Assembly (NCBI GenBank): GCA_027062325.1 | Contig: JAMOTN010000029.1 | Location: 1-43,893 of the forward strand | DNA: 43,893 nt | From: a bacterium | GTDB taxonomy: Bacteria; JAMOTN01 | Direction of reading: 5' to 3' | Shown here: positions 26,660 to 34,959 of the stretch, piece by piece | Numbering within the stretch: position 1 is the first letter of the stretch | Layout of the letters: every line of letters begins with the position of its first letter | Notes under the pieces: generated by a model | Database searches by the model: none | Told to the model about the DNA's origin: nothing | Seen by the model: only the letters and a program-made list of their open reading frames with translations | Made by a program: the position numbers and the translations under genes

Positions 26660-29299
26660 TTATATTCCATCAGCTAAAGTTGGAACATAAACTTTTTCTG
26701 CAACACTTTTTACAAACTTAGCAGCCTCATCAACACGAGCGAAATTCTCAAGCCCAACACCACTTATCACACGCACGCTGCGTTTAGTCTTTGTCAAAAT
26801 CACAGCTGCTCCAATAAAATTAGTACCTTTATCCCCACTAACATATTCTCCAACAACCTCAGTCTTGGCTCCCCCACTTTTCACCACATCAAACACCGTA
26901 GGAAGAGCCATCGCCGTATTGGCTCCAGCTGTTCTCAAAGCAAAAACCTCATCTTCCAAGCGCAATTTAACTCCTTCTACATCCCTAGCAAATTCAACTT
27001 TGAATATACGTCTCAAAGCATCATCTGCCAACTCAAGCTGCTCCACTCCTACTCCCATCATAACAACTCTACCGCCACCTCTTAAAAACTTATAAAGTTC
27101 TGCCACTTCAAATCTACTAATACTAGCAGGATTTCCTCCGACACTCCAAAACACCACTGCGTCTCTGTAATTTTTCAAAACTTTAGCATTAACCGGCCCA
27201 AATACCTCTGGAATCCAAATATCCACTACGTATCCTGCTCCTCTCAATATCTGGGCATAGTACTTACCGTAAACCATATTGGCATACAAACTCCCTTGAT
27301 TCATCACTAACAATGCATTTCCATTCCTCACAAACTTTGGCTTCAAACTTATCAACTCATCCCAGTGAGTAGCAGCTGCCCAATCAAGGTTTTTATAAGA
27401 TATCATGTAATTTAAAACCGAAGGAACATACACACTCAAACCAAAACTTCCCGCCATTTCCGGCGTATGCCCTTCTGCAAACACAACACCTGAAGAGTAA
27501 ACAACACTGGCATTCTTTATTTTACCTTCACTCGACCAACTATCATCATCTAAGTAATGAATCACATAGTTTATTTCATCAACTCTTTCATCACCTATGA
27601 ATGGCCCAATCTCAACAACCCACTTATTTCCCTCTTTCCTAAAAGGAGTCACAACACACTTTTTATCTTCACGCAACTTGCTGCCAAAAGGCCAGTACTT
27701 TTTATCAGGTACTTTCCAACCGTTTATCCCCCAATGAATCTCTGCAGGTCTGGAGAACTCAATGTGGATTGGATCATTAAAAATTTTTTTATTCTTATCT
27801 TGTAAAGATGTCACCAACTCTATTCCTTGAGTTTTGATAACCTCTAAGGCTAATCTGCCTATCTCCTGATCTTTACTCTTTAAAAGTTGAGATACATTGT
27901 ACACAAAACCTAAAAGATCACAGTAATCTGGATCATCGTAGTCTCTTGTTTGAAGCCTTGCCTTTGCAATTAAACTTAAAACTTCAGGACTCTTTTTAGC
28001 TAATTCAAGAATACGCACAGCAAAATTATCTACAGCCTTGGCTAACTCGTCTATTCTATCCAAATCAATCGCAGCCTGGGTAACCTTTCCCCATCCTTGA
28101 ATTCCACCCTCATAAGACTTAACATAAGCTTCAACCACATTTTTGGCAAATTCCCTACCATCCATATCTGGCTTCTTTTTGAGACGCGCCAAAATCTCAT
28201 CATACGGCCAACCATCACCCGGCTCTGTCTGTTCACTTCCTATCATCACATGAGCAAAATCTTTAAGCTGATAAGCAACCTCTATCATCCCCATCAAACA
28301 AGCATCAAAAGCAATTACATCTAACTTCCCACCATGAACATCTCTTATTTGTCTTAAAGCACTCTTCAAAGCCCAAAAATCCAGATTATTTCCACTCGAT
28401 TCATCGTAAGAAACTCCCTTGTGAATTGGTGCCTTCCAACCAGCACCGTGATTCCATATAACAAGTGCTACACGCTCAGCTGGGAAATTCTTCATTCCCC
28501 ATTTAGCAAAGTCAACGAGAGTGGATGCTGCCCCCATATCCACTTCTCCTAAATCTGCAAGTAATCGAGAACCTATCTTTTTATTATCAATATCCAAAGT
28601 TATGTAATAACGGCGTGCTCCAGTCCAGTCTCCATTTGAGGCATCATAACCTTCTGCTCTGTCTATTTGAACCACAATCTTAACATCGTCGTCGCTTCCC
28701 ACTCTTTCCATCTCATTTATATCGTCTATTCCAGCACTTTCCAAGTCATTATCTGCATTTATATAAACGAGCACAAGCCACTTAGCCTTTTTAGTGGTCC
28801 CCCCCGTATTTTGAGATTGACTCGAACCAACAATCTCATCATCTTTTTTCCCATTTTTCCACCTGCTAACAGCATCCTGAATATAAGCTTCAACATCAAC
28901 ATTTCTGAACTCGTACTCAATCTGCTGAACCAAAACCAAAACTTTAGTCAACTGCCAATCAGACATCGTCAATACCTTTGATTTCAACAATTTTTCTATC
29001 TCTTTCACAAGATCCATAATTACAATTAAATCTTGGTTGTAGCGAAAGTACATCTGCTTTACAAAATTCTCAATTCCTTCGTAATCTTTCTTCTCTATCA
29101 TTTTCTCTGTATACTTCAAAATCCTATCCTTCAATTTTTCAGCCTTTTCTCTATACATCTCTTTTTCTTCTGTCGTTTTAGCAGCATAAAATGCTATTTT
29201 GGTAAAGAAATACTTATCAACCTTTTTCAAAAGAATATCCACATAAGCAAAGCTGAAAACAAAAGTTAGAACTACAAACAGCAGTATCCATCTCTTCAT
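26660..29299 (-). CDS. Secreted C11 (clostripain-family) cysteine peptidase
   Basis: This 879-aa exported protein has a signal peptide at residues 1-19 and a helical region (20-150). The C11 caspase-fold domain contains WLVLVYINADNDLE, the catalytic His in WNHGAGW (H284), the nucleophile Cys in FDACLMGMIE (C334) and SEQTEPGDGWPYDEIL downstream. C11 enzymes cut after Arg or Lys and self-process. The last ~230 residues form a separate alpha/beta domain (ALLVMNQGSLYANMVYG, AVVFWSVGGNP, GGRVVMMGVGVEQL) resembling a non-catalytic GATase-like fold. Cellular role and substrates are unknown. It is not a CHAT protease and lies 5 kb from the CRISPR genes, so I do not link it to them. Confidence 0.88.
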   Translation of the reverse strand: MKRWILLFVVLTFVFSFAYVDILLKKVDKYFFTKIAFYAAKTTEEKEMYREKAEKLKDRILKYTEKMIEKKDYEGIENFVKQMYFRYNQDLIVIMDLVKEIEKLLKSKVLTMSDWQLTKVLVLVQQIEYEFRNVDVEAYIQDAVSRWKNGKKDDEIVGSSQSQNTGGTTKKAKWLVLVYINADNDLESAGIDDINEMERVGSDDDVKIVVQIDRAEGYDASNGDWTGARRYYITLDIDNKKIGSRLLADLGEVDMGAASTLVDFAKWGMKNFPAERVALVIWNHGAGWKAPIHKGVSYDESSGNNLDFWALKSALRQIRDVHGGKLDVIAFDACLMGMIEVAYQLKDFAHVMIGSEQTEPGDGWPYDEILARLKKKPDMDGREFAKNVVEAYVKSYEGGIQGWGKVTQAAIDLDRIDELAKAVDNFAVRILELAKKSPEVLSLIAKARLQTRDYDDPDYCDLLGFVYNVSQLLKSKDQEIGRLALEVIKTQGIELVTSLQDKNKKIFNDPIHIEFSRPAEIHWGINGWKVPDKKYWPFGSKLREDKKCVVTPFRKEGNKWVVEIGPFIGDERVDEINYVIHYLDDDSWSSEGKIKNASVVYSSGVVFAEGHTPEMAGSFGLSVYVPSVLNYMISYKNLDWAAATHWDELISLKPKFVRNGNALLVMNQGSLYANMVYGKYYAQILRGAGYVVDIWIPEVFGPVNAKVLKNYRDAVVFWSVGGNPASISRFEVAELYKFLRGGGRVVMMGVGVEQLELADDALRRIFKVEFARDVEGVKLRLEDEVFALRTAGANTAMALPTVFDVVKSGGAKTEVVGEYVSGDKGTNFIGAAVILTKTKRSVRVISGVGLENFARVDEAAKFVKSVAEKVYVPTLADGI

Positions 29300-29403
29300 A
29301 CTACACCCCTCCTTTGTTTAATATTATAAGGGAGAAATAAACAGCTGCTTCTATAAAATTCCTTTTGTTAAAACATAAACCGTGTCTTAAGGAGGCGATC
29401 AGA

Positions 29404-29904
29404 ATGATCAAGGAATGGCAGGGAATCACTCCAGAAATTTCAGAGGATGCATTTGTTGCAGAAACCGCCATCATTATTGGAAAAGTCAAAATAGAAAGTA
29501 AAGCAAGCATATGGTTTGGAGCCGTACTGCGTGGAGACATAGAGGATATTGTAATAAAAGAAGGAGCCAACATTCAGGATAATTGTGTAATACACACATC
29601 ACCAAACCTCCCCGTTGTGGTTGGTGAAAACACAACTGTTGGACACCTTGCAATGCTTCACGGATGTAAAATTGGTAAAAACTGTCTCATTGGTATGAGT
29701 GCAGTTATTCTAGATGGAGCTGTAGTTCCTGATAATACAATTGTTGCTGCAGGAGCAGTAGTCCCACCGGGAAAAAAATTGGAAAGCGGCATCATTTGGG
29801 CAGGCAATCCTGCAAAACCATTGCGTGAGATTCGCCCTGAAGAGATAGAAATGATAAAGAAAAATGCAGCTCACTACATTGAGCTTGCAAACAGCCACAA
29901 CTAA
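29404..29904 (+). CDS. Gamma-class carbonic anhydrase-like hexapeptide protein
   Basis: The 166-aa left-handed beta-helix protein has repeated I/V-G-x-x-A-x turns (IGKVKIESKASIWFGAV, VIKEGANIQDN, VVGENTTVG). The residues needed for activity in gamma-carbonic anhydrases are all there: Arg43 and Asp45 (LRGD), Gln58 (NIQD), and the zinc ligands His64, His81 and His86. A carbonic anhydrase activity is therefore plausible, although many homologues of this YrdA/PaaY type are only metal-binding. The ATG follows AAGGAGGCGATC, nine bases away. An upstream in-frame start would lack this site. A terminator follows at once. Confidence 0.88.
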   Translation: MIKEWQGITPEISEDAFVAETAIIIGKVKIESKASIWFGAVLRGDIEDIVIKEGANIQDNCVIHTSPNLPVVVGENTTVGHLAMLHGCKIGKNCLIGMSAVILDGAVVPDNTIVAAGAVVPPGKKLESGIIWAGNPAKPLREIRPEEIEMIKKNAAHYIELANSHN

Positions 29905-29928
29905 AGTTTCACTAGTACGAATAAAAAA

Positions 29929-29953
29929 GGGGGCTTATTTTAAGTAAGCCCCC
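29929..29953. terminator. Bidirectional terminator after the carbonic anhydrase-like gene
   Basis: A nine-pair stem GGGGGCTTA / TAAGCCCCC has a seven-base loop, preceded by an A run and followed by CTTATC. It is suited to stopping transcription of the convergent pair in both directions. Confidence 0.85.
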
Positions 29954-29992
29954 CTTATCATTAATTTCAAATCCAAAATTTTGATTCTTTAT

Positions 29993-31105
29993 TTATTTTG
30001 AACTTATTGGTCTCACTCCCCTGAAATTTCTATAACCCGGTATAAAGCGCGCATTAGATTTGAATGTTGGCACCGATGGAGTAGGAACCGTTGGTATTCC
30101 CGGCAAAGTTGGCAGAGTCGTTGGAGCAACCACTGGCAAAGCTTTTGGCAAAGCTGCCGCTGGGACTTTTGTCTGACCAGGAAACCTAACTGCCCTCTTA
30201 GTAGGATAAGGCAACACACGCTCACCAGTAGCTGCAGGCATATTTCTCATTTTAGAGATCAATCTTTTTTGCATAATAAGCTTCTGTCTGATTACACTGC
30301 GCAAATTCTTACGACTCGTTTTAACTCTTCCAATAACATTTTCATGAGTAACTTTCATCTCTCCAGTAGCTTTTACCAATCCTCGCGGAGTTTTTACAAA
30401 TTTTTTAACAAGAGTTGGCACTATTGACCTCCTATTTCTTCTATTCCTTCTAACAATCGGATTAACTCCAACAGCAACAGTAGCAAGTCTATTCGTAGTT
30501 ACACCAACAAATTTTTTTCCTCCAGTAACAGCTATTGATCTTCTCCTAGTAAACAACTTCTTCAATATTAAGCTCTTTTTAACAGTATTAACCCTGACTT
30601 CATTAGAGGAAACCACCACTTCAGCAGAACCTCTCCTGTTAATCATACTTATCCTTTTCAATCTGTTTATAAGCACTTCTACAGTGGAGGTTCTAATCCT
30701 ACTCTCATAAGTACTCGTTGAAATTACTGTGCCCTTATCAGTTTCAACAGTAGCATTATTCCCTACCACCTCAACAGTAGCATCTCGGGTAACTACAGAC
30801 GTCTCTGCACTTGAAGCAGTAATGGTATAATCATCACCTCTAACAGTTGAATTGACAGCTTCAGTAGCATTAATCTCATTAGGTTCATAAGTAGCCGTAT
30901 CGTAAGGATAATATGAAGGGTAAGACTCTACAGATGACTCTGTAGATGAATAATAACTTTCGTAACTTGCATAACCATAAACTGCTTCATTAGTAGGATA
31001 ATTAGTAGGATAAGAGTAATAGCTACCTCTAGTAAAATCCCTTGCTAAACTAACAAAATACACTCCACACATCAAAACCACTATCAAAACAAGCGCTCTT
31101 CTCAT
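29993..31105 (-). CDS. Secreted low-complexity protein: Tyr/Ser-rich, then basic, then Pro-rich
   Basis: This 370-aa protein is not recognised. A signal peptide (RRALVLIVVLMCGVYFVSLA) is followed by three distinct zones. Residues ~25-90 are rich in Tyr, Ser, Pro and acidic residues (SYYSYPTNYPTNEAVYGYAS). Residues ~95-300 mix Val/Thr-rich beta-like runs (SVVTRDATVEVVGNNATVET) with many Arg/Lys clusters (VRRNRRNRRS, KKLFTRRRS). Residues ~315-350 are Pro/Val/Thr repeats (TTLPTLPGIPTVPTPSVPT). There is no enzyme motif. It could be a surface or cell-wall-associated structural protein that binds polyanions. It has a good GAGGGGA site before the ATG, a terminator behind it and no obvious operon partner. 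Confidence 0.6.
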   Translation of the reverse strand: MRRALVLIVVLMCGVYFVSLARDFTRGSYYSYPTNYPTNEAVYGYASYESYYSSTESSVESYPSYYPYDTATYEPNEINATEAVNSTVRGDDYTITASSAETSVVTRDATVEVVGNNATVETDKGTVISTSTYESRIRTSTVEVLINRLKRISMINRRGSAEVVVSSNEVRVNTVKKSLILKKLFTRRRSIAVTGGKKFVGVTTNRLATVAVGVNPIVRRNRRNRRSIVPTLVKKFVKTPRGLVKATGEMKVTHENVIGRVKTSRKNLRSVIRQKLIMQKRLISKMRNMPAATGERVLPYPTKRAVRFPGQTKVPAAALPKALPVVAPTTLPTLPGIPTVPTPSVPTFKSNARFIPGYRNFRGVRPISSK

Positions 31106-31222
31106 AATAATCCCCTCTTTAAAATAGTATTCTCTCCTTTTCTCCCACCACCTTCCTTATTTTTTAGACGCACATAAAAGCATTCTTAGTACTAATTAAA
31201 TCCTTATCCTCAATCACCTTTC

Positions 31223-31690
31223 TTAAAATCCATTTTTTCCCTTTCCTTTACTATTATCCCTAAATGTAAACCCTTTGTGTCCTCTCCTAAAAAATCTTTT
31301 CTCAAGCACTGGCAAAACACTAGGATCCTTAACTATCTTTAACAAATCCTGCCGGGCTTTCCAATTTAAATCTATTATTTTCCTATTCAAATCATTTATC
31401 TTGTCATTTATTGCCAATACATCCTCTAATTTTGCCTGCGGATCAAAGTACTTTTTTCTAAGTTCTCTTCTCAATTTAAAAATTTCACGTAAAATCTCCC
31501 CAACATTTTTTCTCAAATTTATAAATATTTCTCTAATCTGCTGTTTTTGCTCCGGCGTTAAATTTTTCAAAACAGCCCTAATAGCCCCTTTATTTCCTGC
31601 ACCATTACCAATGCCTCCCTCATTAGCTGCAAACCCTACAAATGCCAAAAACAACAGCAACATTCCACTTAGCAACACTTTTCTTTTCAT
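31223..31690 (-). CDS. Spy/CpxP-like periplasmic protein
   Basis: The 155-aa product has a signal peptide (VLLSGMLLLFLAFVGFAA) followed by an all-helical basic domain. The stretch LKNLTPEQKQQIREIFINLR carries the LTxxQ motif of the Spy/CpxP/ZraP family, and a second helical hairpin follows (LEDVLAINDKINDLNRKIID). Family members are ATP-independent periplasmic chaperones or metal-stress sensors. Only one clear LTxxQ copy is seen. The C-terminus is Gly/Lys-rich. The start is the ATG at 31690 behind a GGGGGTGGTGG run. A GTG three codons upstream is possible. Confidence 0.65.
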   Translation of the reverse strand: MKRKVLLSGMLLLFLAFVGFAANEGGIGNGAGNKGAIRAVLKNLTPEQKQQIREIFINLRKNVGEILREIFKLRRELRKKYFDPQAKLEDVLAINDKINDLNRKIIDLNWKARQDLLKIVKDPSVLPVLEKRFFRRGHKGFTFRDNSKGKGKNGF

Positions 31691-31699
31691 CTCCACCAC

Positions 31700-32535
31700 C
31701 CCCTAAATTTCATACAATCCTCAATTTAATCATTCAATTTTTCTTCAATCTTTTATTTAAATTTTAACACTTTTTCCCCAATTTGGCGCATGTTTAGCTC
31801 TTTCCTATTCAACATTCCATCTAATTACTTTGCTCAATGACACTGGGTAATTTTTACCGCAATCGTGAAACTCTTCAAACAAGAAGGATACGAAAAATCA
31901 CCGATAAAAATCTATGAATTTTCCGTAGGAGCAGTTATTGCACTTCACATAGGAATCGAGCAGGTTTTAAAGTAAAAGCCGTTTTTCAAAAGCAGCATAC
32001 GGAAGACTTGACAAAGTCATACTTCACTATGCAACAAATATCTTGAAGATGCCCCCTTTTTGGAAAGTTGGGGCTGTTTTTTTTACAACCTTTTGAGGAA
32101 AAAAACTTCTAATGTAGCAACTGTCAACGCTACCACCAACGCCAACAGCAGCGTAAAATTTACACCTGCACAAAAATTTGCACTAAACGACGACTCCCCT
32201 AATTGATGGCTATTTTAAACTCATTTAAAATGCCCTTCCGGCTTGTCCGCACAAGGATAAAATGGGGAAGCATATCTATATCTGCTAAATTTTATTTTTG
32301 AGGCAGATGGCCTCTCCTTATTGCTTATTTTTCTTATTCTTTCCAATTTTCCCAAGCAACTACTTAATAATACTTTTTTCATCAATATTTCCTTAACTCC
32401 CCGCCAATTAATAATTTACACCACAGATATTTCTCGCTTTCATAGTAAGTTGGACAAGTCTTAGCAATAGTTCAGAGCCCAAATAAATAGACTCCCAAAA
32501 AGCAAAACAAACACTAAAAAAGAAGCATTTAAAAA
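31700..32535. other. Gene-poor region with decayed-looking short frames
   Basis: No intact gene is found in these ~830 bases. A plus-strand frame from 31857 encodes IVKLFKQEGYEKSPIKIY continuing to EFSVGAVIALHIGIEQVLK and stops near 31975. It reads like the end of a real protein but has no proper start. Another open frame without a proper start (about 32014-32206, ending FTPAQKFALNDDSPN) follows. A plus-strand terminator at 32051-32083 lies within them. These look like relics of a lost gene or genes. A compact hairpin element at 32230-32273 is described under findings. Confidence 0.35.
32051..32083 (+). terminator. Plus-strand intrinsic terminator inside the gene-poor region
   Basis: GCCCC (32051-32055) pairs with GGGGC (32070-32074), followed by TG and eight T. 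No intact plus-strand gene precedes it, so it probably belongs to a relic gene or an unannotated small RNA. Confidence 0.6.
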
Positions 32536-32557
32536 GGGGAGGTGAATTCACCTCCCC
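32536..32557 (-). terminator. Terminator behind the P5C dehydrogenase gene
   Basis: A perfect 22-base palindrome (GGGGAGGTGAA / TTCACCTCCCC) lies about 100 bases beyond the stop of the dehydrogenase gene. On the minus strand it is followed by TTTTTAAATGC, as expected for an intrinsic terminator. Confidence 0.85.
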
Positions 32558-32604
32558 CGCTTATCACCTTCTCCAACACAGTTATCCACTACCCTAATCC
32601 GCAA

Positions 32605-32642
32605 CCTTAACTTAACCTAACTTAACTTAACTTAACTCTTAA
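32605..32642. repeat. Pentanucleotide tandem repeat CTTAA
   Basis: About seven imperfect copies of CTTAA lie directly behind the dehydrogenase stop codon, one copy reading CCTAA. It is a simple-sequence tract that may vary in length by slippage. I see no coding role. Confidence 0.7.
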
Positions 32643-32654
32643 CTTCCAAACCAC

Positions 32655-34274
32655 CTATCCTAGGAAAGGATACCTCCAATCCTCTGGTGGCAAGAACGTC
32701 TCTTTGATCGTGCGTGGCGTCACCCATCTATAAAGATTCAACTTACTTCCAGCCTTATCATTAGTTCCACTTGCCCTGCTTCCCCCAAACGGCTGCTGTC
32801 CAACAACAGCGCCAGTGGGCTTGTCATTAATGTAGAAGTTTCCGGCACTCCAACGGAGAACTTTTTCTGCCTTTTCCACAGCCTCCCTGTCATTGGCAAA
32901 CACAGCACCAGTCAATCCATAAGGACTCGTCTCATTGCACAACTCAAGCACTTCCTCATACTTTGCATCTTCATAAACATAAACCGTCAAAACCGGACCA
33001 AATATCTCTTCTTGCATAAGTCTATGCTTTGGATCTTTCACCTGCACCACATAAGGCCATATAAAGTATCCCTTGCTGTCATCATACTTTCCTTCCACAA
33101 CAATCTCTGCGTCTTTATCTTCTTTTGCAAACTCAACATAACTTACTATTTTATCGAACGCTGCCTTATCAATCACAGCATTTATAAAGTTAGAAAAGTC
33201 CTCTGGTCCCCCAACTTTCATCTGTGCTACCTCTTCTCTCATCAACTTCAAAACCTCATCCCACTTGCTTGCAGGTATATAAGCACGCGAAGCTGCACTG
33301 CACTTCTGTCCTTGATACTCGAAAGCTCCCCTCAAAAGTGCAACAACCGTTGCCTTCACATCAGCAGATGGGTGCATCACAACAAAATCCTTACCACCTG
33401 TCTCACCAACAATTCTTGGGTAATTCTTGAACTTATTTATATTGCGCCCAATCTCTGTCCAAATATAATTGAAAGTACTGCTTGATCCAGTAAAGTGAAC
33501 TCCTGCCAAATCAGGATGCGAAAATGCAAACTCTCCAAAATCGCGTCCGCGAGATGGTACAAAATTAATAACACCAGCTGGCAATCCAGCTTCCTGCAAT
33601 ATTTTCATAACAAAATAGTTAGAATAAATAACATTTGTAGCAGGTTTCCACAATGCGACACATCCCATCATTGCAGGAGAAGTAGGCAAGTTTCCTGCAA
33701 TGGATATAAAGTTAAACGGAGGAATGGCCGCAACAAAACCCTCTAACGGCCTGTATTCAACACGATTCCACGTTCCAGTTGGCGAATACATCGGCTGCTC
33801 CGAATAAATCTCTGCCGCATAATAAGCATTAAATCTCCAAAAATCTATAAGCTCTGCTATATCAATCTCTGCCTGAAAAGGATTCTTAGAGTGAACAAGC
33901 ATTGTCACAGCATCCATAAAGTAACGATATTTCTTACTGAGAAGCTCTGCCGCCTTCAAAAACACAGCAACTCTTTGATACCAAGGCAACTCAGCCCAAA
34001 CCTTGTGAGCCTCCTTAGCAGCCTCAACTGCCTCTTCAAGCTCCTTTTCCGTCGCAAGATGTGCAATCCCTATCACCTTTTTATAATCAGAAGGAAGCGT
34101 AAGCTCAACAGTCTTTCCAGTCTTTACTTCCTTTCCTCCAATAATAAGCGGAATCTCAATAGGCTCTCCATTTAAAATCTTTTCAATTTCCCGCAAAGTT
34201 TCATCTCTTTCCTTTGTCCCGGGTGCGAAGCTCAAAATCGGCTCATTCACCGGTGTCGGTACTTTATATATCAT
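32655..34274 (-). CDS. pruA: L-glutamate gamma-semialdehyde (P5C) dehydrogenase
   Basis: This 539-aa NAD-dependent aldehyde dehydrogenase of the ALDH4 type oxidises glutamate semialdehyde to glutamate, the second step of proline degradation. The catalytic Glu lies in VGETGGKDF and the nucleophile Cys in YQGQKCSAASR. The NAD-binding region FTGSSSTFNYIW and the EEIFGPVLTVYVY block are typical. The N-terminal arm (PVNEPILSFAPGTKERDE) is that of stand-alone P5C dehydrogenases. No proline dehydrogenase (putB) is in the window. The ATG is preceded by GGAGGTGGGGAG. Its upstream region shares a module with the one in front of the CRISPR signalling cassette (see 34364-34410). Confidence 0.92.
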   Translation of the reverse strand: MIYKVPTPVNEPILSFAPGTKERDETLREIEKILNGEPIEIPLIIGGKEVKTGKTVELTLPSDYKKVIGIAHLATEKELEEAVEAAKEAHKVWAELPWYQRVAVFLKAAELLSKKYRYFMDAVTMLVHSKNPFQAEIDIAELIDFWRFNAYYAAEIYSEQPMYSPTGTWNRVEYRPLEGFVAAIPPFNFISIAGNLPTSPAMMGCVALWKPATNVIYSNYFVMKILQEAGLPAGVINFVPSRGRDFGEFAFSHPDLAGVHFTGSSSTFNYIWTEIGRNINKFKNYPRIVGETGGKDFVVMHPSADVKATVVALLRGAFEYQGQKCSAASRAYIPASKWDEVLKLMREEVAQMKVGGPEDFSNFINAVIDKAAFDKIVSYVEFAKEDKDAEIVVEGKYDDSKGYFIWPYVVQVKDPKHRLMQEEIFGPVLTVYVYEDAKYEEVLELCNETSPYGLTGAVFANDREAVEKAEKVLRWSAGNFYINDKPTGAVVGQQPFGGSRASGTNDKAGSKLNLYRWVTPRTIKETFLPPEDWRYPFLG

Positions 34275-34363
34275 TATCTCCCCACCTCCAAGTAAAGAAA
34301 ATTACAAAAACATCACCCCGACCAGCCCACCCCTATTTTATCAAAATATAAACCCATATAAAA

Positions 34364-34410
34364 TGTCACAAATTCTTTCAACCTCCCTTCTTATTCAATA
34401 AGGAGGTGGT
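34364..34410. promoter_or_regulatory. Shared upstream module, copy A
   Basis: The order of elements is TGTCACAAA (34364-34372), AACCTCCC (34380-34387), ATTCAA (34393-34398) and AAGGAGGTGGT (34400-34410). The same elements in the same order recur at 38888-38946. ACCTCC can pair with GGAGGT across a 15-base loop, which would cover the ribosome site of the small plus-strand gene at 34415. Read on the minus strand, GTGACA is a good -35 box followed 16 bases on by TATTTT, placing a possible promoter for the P5C dehydrogenase here. Confidence 0.5.
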
Positions 34411-34414
34411 CAAT

Positions 34415-34618
34415 ATGATCATGCTAAAATTGCGCTGCCCTTATAACCCTACTATCAAGTGTCCATGGTATAATCGAAGTTTTGGTAAATGTGAAAGCTG
34501 TCCTGTGAAGAAAGGGAGCAAAAACTCTACAATTGGAAAACTCATCGATACACTAATTGAGATAATATTCAAAGATCCTCAAGTAATATTTAGAGATCCA
34601 CCTTTTCCTTTCATTTAA
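34415..34618 (+). CDS. Small four-cysteine protein of unknown function
   Basis: The product is 67 aa, MIMLKLRCPYNPTIKCPWYN onward. Cysteines at 8, 16, 26 and 29 (C-x7-C-x9-C-x2-C) suggest a small zinc-binding knuckle. The C-terminal half is an amphipathic helix (IGKLIDTLIEIIFKD) and a Pro/Phe tail (DPPFPFI). The perfect AAGGAGGTGG ribosome site lies about five bases before the ATG and can be masked by an upstream ACCTCC. The next gene follows after 20 bases in the same direction. Nothing similar comes to mind. It sits directly behind the 3' end of the CRISPR signalling cassette on the opposite strand. Confidence 0.65.
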   Translation: MIMLKLRCPYNPTIKCPWYNRSFGKCESCPVKKGSKNSTIGKLIDTLIEIIFKDPQVIFRDPPFPFI

Positions 34619-34638
34619 TAAGTCAAGGGGGTGGAAGT

Positions 34639-34959
34639 ATGAAAATATCCCTTTATGAATTTATAGAGAAGTTATTCAACTCAGAATTCAAACTCACTGT
34701 CGTATTCAAAGGTGAAAACGAAGAAAACACCTATTACGCTTTCGTTCACAACAGAAAAAATATACTCATACCCGTTACCAAACTTCCAAAATTATTTGTC
34801 GAAGCTTTCGAATATTTCTTAGAATTTAGAGGACTTGAAGAACCACCAAATCCAATTTTAGACCTAGCCGATTACTTTCAATTCGTAGTAGAAGAATTCA
34901 AAATAAAAAATGTCCCAATTTACGCAGAGATGCAGCTCATCTATCCCGACAAAACGTAA
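34639..34959 (+). CDS. Small acidic protein of unknown function
   Basis: The 106-aa product is not recognised. It has a mixed alpha/beta composition: ISLYEFIEKLFNSEFKLTVVF, a strand pair TYYAFVHNRKNILIPV, and helices KLFVEAFEYFLEF and DLADYFQFVVEEFK, the first read in parts. It has no signal peptide, cysteine or catalytic pattern. The ATG follows AAGGGGGTGG. The 3' end overlaps the Lon-SAVED gene tail to tail by 23 bases with no terminator between, so transcripts would collide. It is probably in an operon with the four-cysteine protein. Confidence 0.6.
   Translation: MKISLYEFIEKLFNSEFKLTVVFKGENEENTYYAFVHNRKNILIPVTKLPKLFVEAFEYFLEFRGLEEPPNPILDLADYFQFVVEEFKIKNVPIYAEMQLIYPDKT

Noticed and set aside
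26660-29299. C11 peptidase as a CHAT-type CRISPR protease (Craspase-like)
   Set aside because: It has a signal peptide and the clostripain motif set, and lies 5 kb from the cassette behind several unrelated genes and terminators. No gRAMP protein is present.
31700-32535. tRNA or known riboswitch in the gene-poor region
   Set aside because: I looked for cloverleaf arms with a TTCGA loop and for common riboswitch cores and found none. Only simple hairpins are visible.
33012-33485. Plus-strand 157-codon frame opposite the P5C dehydrogenase
   Set aside because: It is a shadow frame of a clearly conserved gene, without a ribosome site.
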